A DNA stretch of 37,319 nucleotides from Gammaproteobacteria bacterium (GTDB lineage: Bacteria > Pseudomonadota > Gammaproteobacteria > Xanthomonadales > Xanthomonadaceae), in NCBI GenBank assembly GCA_025352045.1, contig JANXUD010000110.1:1-37319 (forward strand). The letters are read 5' to 3'. Position 1 is the stretch's first letter. Each line of letters begins with the position of its first letter. The translations under genes and the position numbers were made by a program. Shown piece by piece: positions 32,478 through 37,319 of the stretch. Under the pieces are notes generated by a model that did not search any database, was not told where the DNA came from, and saw nothing but the letters and a program-made list of their open reading frames with translations.

Positions 32478-33077
32478 ATGACCCCTTCCGACGCCCTTCC
32501 GACCTGCCGCCGCAAAGCCCTCCGGGTCCTGGCCGCCAGCCTGGCCAGCCTGGGCCTGGCCTGGGCGGGTTATGCCTCCGGGCAGCTGAGCGACCACCTG
32601 GCCGGCTTCTTCACGGGCATGGGCGTCGGCGGCCTGTTCGCCGCCGCGCTGTTGTGGTGGAGCCCGGACATGAGCGACGCCGCGCCCAAGTCGGCCTTGC
32701 GTCGCTACCGGCGCGAGATGGGGATGGCGATGACCGGCTACGTCGCGGTCATGCTGGTCTGGAAGCCCCTGCTGCACGCCGCCGACGCCGCCTGGCTGAG
32801 GGTCGTGATCGCCCTGCTGCCCGCCGTCCTGATGATGTGGGTGCTGCGCGCCTTCGTGCGCTTCGTGCGCGATTCGGACGAACTGCACCGGCGCATCGAG
32901 CTGGAGTCCGGCTCGATCGCCGCCCTGCTGGTGAGCGCCGGCTACATGGCCGCCGGTTTCCTGCAGAGCGCCGACCTGATCGCGGTGCCGTCGAGCCTGG
33001 CGATGCTGCTGGTGTTCCCGGCGATTTGCCTGACCTACGCGAGCACCAAGGTGGTGATCGCCAGGCGCTATCTGTGA
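32478..33077 (+). CDS. Four-span membrane protein beside an XRE regulator
   Basis: This 199-residue inner-membrane protein has about four to five hydrophobic segments: roughly 15-35, 42-62, 84-105, 108-130, and a long pair at 150-195. It resembles the membrane proteins that commonly sit next to short YozG/XRE-like regulators (DUF2178-like). The function is unknown; it could sense an envelope signal and pass it to the regulator. No Shine-Dalgarno is visible before ATG 32478, and the leader is very short. Its stop overlaps the regulator's GTG start (GTGA). Confidence 0.75.
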   Translation: MTPSDALPTCRRKALRVLAASLASLGLAWAGYASGQLSDHLAGFFTGMGVGGLFAAALLWWSPDMSDAAPKSALRRYRREMGMAMTGYVAVMLVWKPLLHAADAAWLRVVIALLPAVLMMWVLRAFVRFVRDSDELHRRIELESGSIAALLVSAGYMAAGFLQSADLIAVPSSLAMLLVFPAICLTYASTKVVIARRYL

Positions 33078-33271
33078 ACAACCGGCTGCGCGAGTTGCGC
33101 GAAGCGCGCGGCTGGTCCCAGGGCGCGCTGGCCGAACAGCTCGAGGTGTCGCGGCAGACGGTCAACGCGCTGGAAACCGGCAAGTACGACCCCAGCCTGC
33201 CGCTCGCCTTCCGCATCGCCCGCACCTTCGGCGAAGCGATCGAACAGATTTTTTCCGACGAACCACGCTGA
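33074..33271 (+). CDS. Short XRE family transcriptional regulator (YozG-like)
   Basis: This 65-residue DNA-binding protein is a single helix-turn-helix domain: RLRELREARGWSQGALAEQLEVSRQTVNALETGKYDPSLPLAFRIARTFG is the whole five-helix XRE fold, followed by EAIEQIFSDE. Such short regulators usually act as dimers on palindromes, which makes it a candidate to bind 32453-32470. The start is GTG at 33074, overlapping the membrane-protein stop by 4 nt. It lies 14 bases upstream of the hydrolase gene. Confidence 0.92.
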   Translation: MNNRLRELREARGWSQGALAEQLEVSRQTVNALETGKYDPSLPLAFRIARTFGEAIEQIFSDEPR

Positions 33272-33285
33272 ACGAGGATGACCTG

Positions 33286-34914
33286 ATGTCGAACACACAA
33301 CGCCGCCTGATCGTGGCGGCCCTGGCCCTCGCGGCCCTGGCCTGGTTCAAGCTGCCGCACCATCGGCCCGGCGCCGATGCCGCGTCAGCCACGTCGGCGC
33401 AAGCCGCCGTCGGTGCTGACCCGGCGGCGCCCGCCCCGGCCGCGATCACCCGCCGGGTCGGCAAGATCGGCTTCACGCCCTGCACGCTGGCGCCCGAGTT
33501 CGGCACGCAATCGGTCGAGGCGCTCTGTGGCGGCCTGGACGTGCCGGAGAACCGGGCTGCGCCCGCGGGGCGGAAGATCCGCCTGGCGATCGCCTGGCTG
33601 CCGGCCAAGGGCGATGCCCAGCCCGATCCGATGGTGATGATCGCCGGCGGCCCGGGGCAATCGGCGCTGGACACCTTCCCGTCCATTGCCAACGCCTTCG
33701 CCGACCTGCGCAAGCACCGCGACATCCTGCTGGTCGACCAGCGCGGCACCGGAGGCTCCAACAAGCTCAGCTGCAAGGACGCGGAGGACGCGGGCAAGCC
33801 CGGGGCCGGCAAGTCGGCCGGCGATGACGCGGGCGACGCGCAGGCGCAGACGCCCTCGGATGCCAGTGTCGAAGCCGACCTGGCCAAGGCGCGCGAGGCT
33901 GCGCAGCGCTGCGTGGTGCAGCTGTCCAAGGTCGCGGACCTGCGCTACTACGCCACCACGGACGCCATCCAGGACCTGGACGACGTGCGCGCCGCGATCG
34001 GCGCCGACAAGCTCAACCTGATGGGCGTGTCCTACGGCACCCGCGTTGCGCAGCAGTACGCCAAGCGCTATCCCGCCCACGTGCGCACCATCACCATCGA
34101 CGGCATCGCGCCCAATTCGCTGGTGCTGGGCAATACCATGGCGCGCACCCTGGAAAGCTCGCTCGACCGCCAGTTCGGCCTGTGCGCCAAGGATCCCAAG
34201 TGCGCCGGCAAGCTGGGCGATCCGCGCGCCAACCTCGACGCGCTCATGCAGAAATTGCGCACGGCGCCGCCGACGGTGACCTTCCGCGACGCGATCACCG
34301 GCGAATCGCGCAGCCAGGTGCTGACGCCGGCGCACATCGCCGGCCTGGCGCGCATGTTCGCCTACATCCCGCAGGCGGCCGGCCTGCTGCCGCTGGAACT
34401 CAACGAGGCCGCACACGGGCGCTATGAACCCCTGATGGCGCTGTCCAACCTGCTGCGCGCGACGGTCGGCGACCAGATCACCGATGGCATGCAGTATTCG
34501 GTCCTCTGCACCGAGGATGGGGGCGAGCTGAAAGCCGACCCCGCCGATGCCCACACCCTGCTCGGCACCGAGATGGTGACCACCCTGCAGGCGCAGTGCG
34601 CGGTCTGGCCGCACGGCGTCCGCCCGGCCGATTTCCGCACGCCGCTCACCGGCAACCTGCCGGTGCTGATCCTGTCGGGCGAGTTCGACCCGGTCACCCC
34701 GCCCGCGTTCGGCGACGAGGTGCTCAAGTCGCTCGGCAATGCGCGCCACCTGGTGGTGCGCGGCCAGGGCCACAACGTGCTGCCGGTCGGTTGCGTGCCC
34801 AAGTTGTTCACCCGCTTCGTCGAGACGGCGGATGCGAAATCACTGGATGTGCACTGCCTGGACAAGGTGCCCTACGCGGCGCCGTTCACGGGTTTTTACG
34901 GCTGGGAGCCCTGA
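33286..34914 (+). CDS. Exported alpha/beta hydrolase with TAP-like C-terminal domain
   Basis: This probable membrane-anchored or secreted peptidase of the tripeptidyl-aminopeptidase-like family has 542 residues. An N-terminal hydrophobic segment (about 7-21) with two arginines before it looks like a signal or anchor, followed by an Ala/Pro linker to about residue 55. MIAGGPGQSA is the oxyanion region, DQRGTGGS the strand turn, and GVSYGTRVAQ holds nucleophile Ser249. GEFDPVTPP holds Asp468, and RGQGHNVLP holds His496 in the TAP-like domain. Several cysteines suggest disulfides outside the cytoplasm. A 25-residue low-complexity insert lies near residues 168-195. The gene ends 1 base before natA. 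Confidence 0.88.
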   Translation: MSNTQRRLIVAALALAALAWFKLPHHRPGADAASATSAQAAVGADPAAPAPAAITRRVGKIGFTPCTLAPEFGTQSVEALCGGLDVPENRAAPAGRKIRLAIAWLPAKGDAQPDPMVMIAGGPGQSALDTFPSIANAFADLRKHRDILLVDQRGTGGSNKLSCKDAEDAGKPGAGKSAGDDAGDAQAQTPSDASVEADLAKAREAAQRCVVQLSKVADLRYYATTDAIQDLDDVRAAIGADKLNLMGVSYGTRVAQQYAKRYPAHVRTITIDGIAPNSLVLGNTMARTLESSLDRQFGLCAKDPKCAGKLGDPRANLDALMQKLRTAPPTVTFRDAITGESRSQVLTPAHIAGLARMFAYIPQAAGLLPLELNEAAHGRYEPLMALSNLLRATVGDQITDGMQYSVLCTEDGGELKADPADAHTLLGTEMVTTLQAQCAVWPHGVRPADFRTPLTGNLPVLILSGEFDPVTPPAFGDEVLKSLGNARHLVVRGQGHNVLPVGCVPKLFTRFVETADAKSLDVHCLDKVPYAAPFTGFYGWEP

Positions 34915-34915
34915 C

Positions 34916-35662
34916 ATGATCGAAGTCCGCGATTTGCACAAGTCCTTCAAGACCAAGGCTGGCATCGTCCGCGCGGTGCAGGGCGTCGGTTTCACGGCGC
35001 GCGACGGCGAGATCACCGGCCTGCTCGGCCCCAATGGCGCCGGCAAGACCACGACGCTGCGCATGCTCTACACGCTGATGTCGCCCGAGTCTGGCAGCGT
35101 CAGCGTGGATGGCTTGGACAGCGTGCGCGATGCCGAGGCGGTGCGCCGCCGGCTGGGCGTGCTGCCGGACGCGCGCGGCGTTTACAAGCGGCTGACCGCA
35201 CGCGAGAACATCGCGTATTTCGGCGCGCTGCACGGCATGTCGCCAGGCGCGATCGCCGCACGCACCGCCGCGCTGTCCGGCGCCCTGGGCATGGACGACG
35301 TGCTCGACCGCCAGGCAGAAGGGTTTTCGCAGGGCCAGCGCACCAAGACCGCCATCGCCCGCGCCCTGGTGCACGACCCGAAGAACGTGATCCTCGACGA
35401 GCCCACCAACGGGCTGGACGTCATGACCACCCGCGGCCTGCGCGACTTCCTGCGCCAGCTGCGCGCCGAGGGGCGCTGCGTGATCTTCTCCAGCCACATC
35501 ATGCAGGAGGTCGCGGCGCTGTGCGATCGCATCGTGGTGATCGCCCAGGGCAAGGTGATGGCCGCCGGCACGCCCGACGAACTGCGCGCCCACACCGGCG
35601 AAGACAACCTCGAAGACGCCTTCGTCAAGGCGATCGGATCTGAAGAAGGACTGCACGCATGA
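34916..35662 (+). CDS. natA: ABC transporter ATP-binding protein, NatA-like
   Basis: This ATPase of an ABC-2 exporter has 248 residues. Walker A GPNGAGKT is at 38-45, and the signature region reads EGFSQGQRTKTAIARALV, SQGQ in place of SGGQ as in NatA-type proteins. Walker B is VILDEPTNGLD and the switch His is in SSHIMQEVAALC. The family includes sodium and drug or peptide exporters; the substrate here is unknown. The start ATG follows the hydrolase stop by one base. Its stop overlaps natB (ATGA), so all three are probably translated from one message. Confidence 0.9.
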   Translation: MIEVRDLHKSFKTKAGIVRAVQGVGFTARDGEITGLLGPNGAGKTTTLRMLYTLMSPESGSVSVDGLDSVRDAEAVRRRLGVLPDARGVYKRLTARENIAYFGALHGMSPGAIAARTAALSGALGMDDVLDRQAEGFSQGQRTKTAIARALVHDPKNVILDEPTNGLDVMTTRGLRDFLRQLRAEGRCVIFSSHIMQEVAALCDRIVVIAQGKVMAAGTPDELRAHTGEDNLEDAFVKAIGSEEGLHA

Positions 35663-36828
35663 GCCCGTTGTTCACTGTCTGGCGCAAGGAACTGACCGAC
35701 CTGTTCCGCGACCGCCGCACGCTCGCCATCTCCCTGCTGATGGGTCCCCTGCTGATGCCGGCGCTGGTGCTGGGCATCGGCAAGCTGGCCTCGGACCGCA
35801 TCAGCACCCAGCTCGAGAAGCCGCTCGAGGTGCCGGTGATCGGGCGCAGCAATGCACCCAACCTGGTGTCCTGGCTGGAGGGGCAGAACATCGTCGTGAT
35901 GCCGGCGCCGGCCGATCCCGACAGCGCCATCCGTGACCAGAAGAACGACGTCATCCTGCGCATCGGCGGCAAGTTCGACGCGCAGTGGCGGGCCAGCATG
36001 CCGGCCCTGGTCGAGATCCTGCACGACAGCTCGCGCGAGGATGCACAGATCCCGGTGCAGCGCCTGCAGACCTTGCTGGACAACTACGCCCAGGGCGTCG
36101 GCGGCCTGCGCCTGGTGGCACGGGGCATCAGCCCGACCACGATGCAGCCGCTGCGCGTCAGCGACCGCGACCTGGCGACGCCGGAAGCGCGCACCGGGCA
36201 GGCCTTGAGCTTCCTGCCCTACTTCCTGATCCTGACCAGCTTCCTGGGTGGCGCCTACCTGGTGATCGACACCACCGCCGGCGAGCGCGAGCGGCAATCG
36301 CTCGAGCCCCTGCTGGCCACGCCGGCGAAGCGCGCGGTGATCATGAGCGGCAAGATCCTGGCCGCCTGCAGCTTCGGCCTGCTCAGCCTGGTGCTGACGT
36401 TGGCGGCGTTCAAGCTCAGCTTCCAGTTCGCGCCGAGCCTGGGGATCAAGCTCGACGTCACCCTGTGGGCGATCGCGCGGATCCTGCTGGTGCTCACGCC
36501 GATCGTGCTGATCGGCACCTGCCTGCTCACCGTCATCGCCGCCGGCGCCAAGTCGGTGAAGGAAGCGCAGAGCTACATGAGCGTGCTGATGCTGCTGCCC
36601 CTGGTGCCGACCATCATCCTGCTGGTCAACCCGGTGAAGAACCAGCTGTGGATGCTGACCGTGCCCTTCCTGGCGCAGAACCAGATGATCCTCAAGCTGG
36701 TGCGCAGCGAGTCCATCACCATGGCCGAATGGGCGGCCTACCTGGCCGCCGGCTTCGCTGCCGGCCTGGTGCTGTGGTGGCTGGCGGCGCGGCGCTACCT
36801 CGACGAGAGGTTGGCGATCTCGGCGTAG
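35659..36828 (+). CDS. natB: ABC-2 type permease, NatB-like
   Basis: This membrane partner of NatA has 389 residues. One N-terminal span (about 24-44) is followed by a large extracytoplasmic domain (45-190) and then five spans. LFTVWRKELTDLFRDRRTLAISLLMGPLLMP is the NatB opening, and DTTAGERERQSLEPLLATPAKR is the conserved cytoplasmic coupling loop. KNQLWMLTVPFLAQNQMI is a late conserved region. It ends the five-gene run, 23 bases before a strong terminator. Confidence 0.9.
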   Translation: MSPLFTVWRKELTDLFRDRRTLAISLLMGPLLMPALVLGIGKLASDRISTQLEKPLEVPVIGRSNAPNLVSWLEGQNIVVMPAPADPDSAIRDQKNDVILRIGGKFDAQWRASMPALVEILHDSSREDAQIPVQRLQTLLDNYAQGVGGLRLVARGISPTTMQPLRVSDRDLATPEARTGQALSFLPYFLILTSFLGGAYLVIDTTAGERERQSLEPLLATPAKRAVIMSGKILAACSFGLLSLVLTLAAFKLSFQFAPSLGIKLDVTLWAIARILLVLTPIVLIGTCLLTVIAAGAKSVKEAQSYMSVLMLLPLVPTIILLVNPVKNQLWMLTVPFLAQNQMILKLVRSESITMAEWAAYLAAGFAAGLVLWWLAARRYLDERLAISA

Positions 36829-36851
36829 TGCGCTGCATTACGCGCTGAAGG

Positions 36852-36880
36852 AAAAAGCCCCGCGAGTGCGGGGGTTTTTT
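36852..36880. terminator. Bidirectional intrinsic terminator
   Basis: AAAAAG-CCCCGC-GAGT-GCGGGG-GTTTTTT: a 6-base GC stem with a T-run on plus (36875-36880) and A-run on minus. It closes the natAB operon and, in the other direction, the TonB-like gene. Confidence 0.9.
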
Positions 36881-36901
36881 CTCGAAGCGGTCAACGAGCA
36901 A

Positions 36902-36934
36902 GCGCGATCGCTGCGAAGTGCAGGAGGATCGCGC
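36902..36934. repeat. Short inverted repeat downstream of the TonB-like gene
   Basis: GCGCGATC (36902-36909) and GATCGCGC (36927-36934) are exact reverse complements around 17 bases. It lies between the terminator and the stop of the TonB-like gene and may stabilise an RNA end. GATCGCGC-type words are common in such DNA, so chance is possible. Confidence 0.4.
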
Positions 36935-36947
36935 GCCGCCGCGAGTG

Positions 36948-37319
36948 CTATGGCGCGAAGTCGAAGGTGCGGGTCACGTTCTGCGCACTGGCCATCGGCT
37001 GGTAGCGCCAGCGCCGCACGGCCGCCTGCACGCTGCGCTCGAACACGCCGCGCGGCCGTGCGCTGACGACGTCGATGTTGCCGACGCTGCCATCGGCATT
37101 GACGGTGAACGACACCGTGACCTGCCCGGACGTACGCGAGCGCCGCGCCTCCGGCGGGAACACCGGTTGCGGCGAACTGCCTGCGACCAGGTCGCCGGTC
37201 GAGGCAGCGGCGGCCGGACGGCTCGGCGCCGCGGGCTCCGGGCGCGGCGGCGGGTTGGCGGGGGCGGTCGCGACCGGCTCCGGATTGCGTTGCGGCGGCG
37301 GCGGCGGCGGCTGCGCGGC
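36948..37319 (-). CDS. TonB-like energy-transducer C-terminal domain, partial
   Basis: This is the C-terminal 123 residues of a protein that continues beyond the window's right edge. A Pro-rich linker with a run of six prolines precedes the TonB_C domain: PVFPPEARRSRTSGQVTVSF, TVNADGSVGNIDVVSARPRG and SVQAAVRRWRYQPM. The family spans the periplasm to energise outer-membrane receptors; the linker and domain order fit a TonB family protein rather than a TolA one. The missing N-terminus would hold the membrane anchor. An internal GTG at 37163 is not a true start because the reading continues to the edge. Confidence 0.85.
   Translation of the reverse strand, partial: AAQPPPPPPQRNPEPVATAPANPPPRPEPAAPSRPAAAASTGDLVAGSSPQPVFPPEARRSRTSGQVTVSFTVNADGSVGNIDVVSARPRGVFERSVQAAVRRWRYQPMASAQNVTRTFDFAP

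Noticed and set aside
1-37319. CRISPR arrays, tRNA or rRNA genes, prophage or insertion-sequence genes
   Set aside because: No regularly spaced repeats, no tRNA-like cloverleaf noticed by eye and no transposase or integrase among the proteins. A covariance-model scan would be needed to exclude small RNAs fully.

Overview
The window reads as chromosomal DNA of a high-GC gammaproteobacterium, most likely a member of the Xanthomonadaceae/Lysobacteraceae (Lysobacter, Luteimonas or a relative). This is inferred from the very high GC content, the two-subunit glycyl-tRNA synthetase, a tatABC cluster, PlsB, RdgC and Rep, and protein sequences resembling that family. No search was run. Coding density is very high. 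Many same-strand neighbours overlap by 4 nt (ATGA or GTGA), so translational coupling is common. I saw no tRNA, rRNA, CRISPR array, integrase or transposase. The longest stretch without a gene is the left edge (1-257), which carries inverted repeats and a candidate promoter.

Layout: (1) 258-2303 is a secreted GDSL esterase autotransporter with an odd calcium-binding-type tail after its barrel. (2) 2375-6137 (minus) is glyQ, a glutathione S-transferase gene, then glyS, all overlapping. (3) 6262-7167 is a membrane protein. (4) 7181-9424 (minus) is tatA-tatB-tatC followed by an RDD membrane protein. (5) 9498-10202 (minus) is a SYLF lipid-binding protein, divergent from hemH and a coupled alpha/beta hydrolase (10298-12273). 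(6) 12361-14578 (minus) holds a YgjP-type metallopeptidase, an NTF2-like protein and rdgC. (7) A small DUF465 protein (14671-14880) precedes plsB and a coupled lipoprotein (15028-18506, minus) and a class-B-like acid phosphatase lipoprotein (18586-19494, minus). (8) 19624-22843 (minus) is rep helicase, a HipA-like kinase and a DUF3037 protein. (9) 23009-28738 (plus) is an RND efflux pair coupled to a large membrane protein whose frame is broken by one base. (10) 28739-30528 (minus) is the YadG/YadH-type ABC transporter, divergent from a ferredoxin-NADP reductase (30689-31453). (11) 31541-36828 (plus) is a regulatory and export region: a DUF4177-like small protein and an ArsR-like regulator, then a five-gene run of membrane protein, XRE regulator, TAP-like exported hydrolase, and NatA/NatB ABC transporter, closed by a terminator. 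(12) The right edge is the C-terminal part of a TonB-like protein (minus).

Most of the window is housekeeping: tRNA charging, Tat export, haem synthesis, phospholipid synthesis and replication restart. The least conventional parts are three. First, two nearly matching palindromes sit just downstream of the -10 boxes of the two adjacent regulatory operons in region 11, which suggests one shared repressor. Second, the HipA-like kinase/DUF3037 pair has unknown function. Third, a dispersed inverted-repeat motif is found at both 1-86 and 12269-12359.
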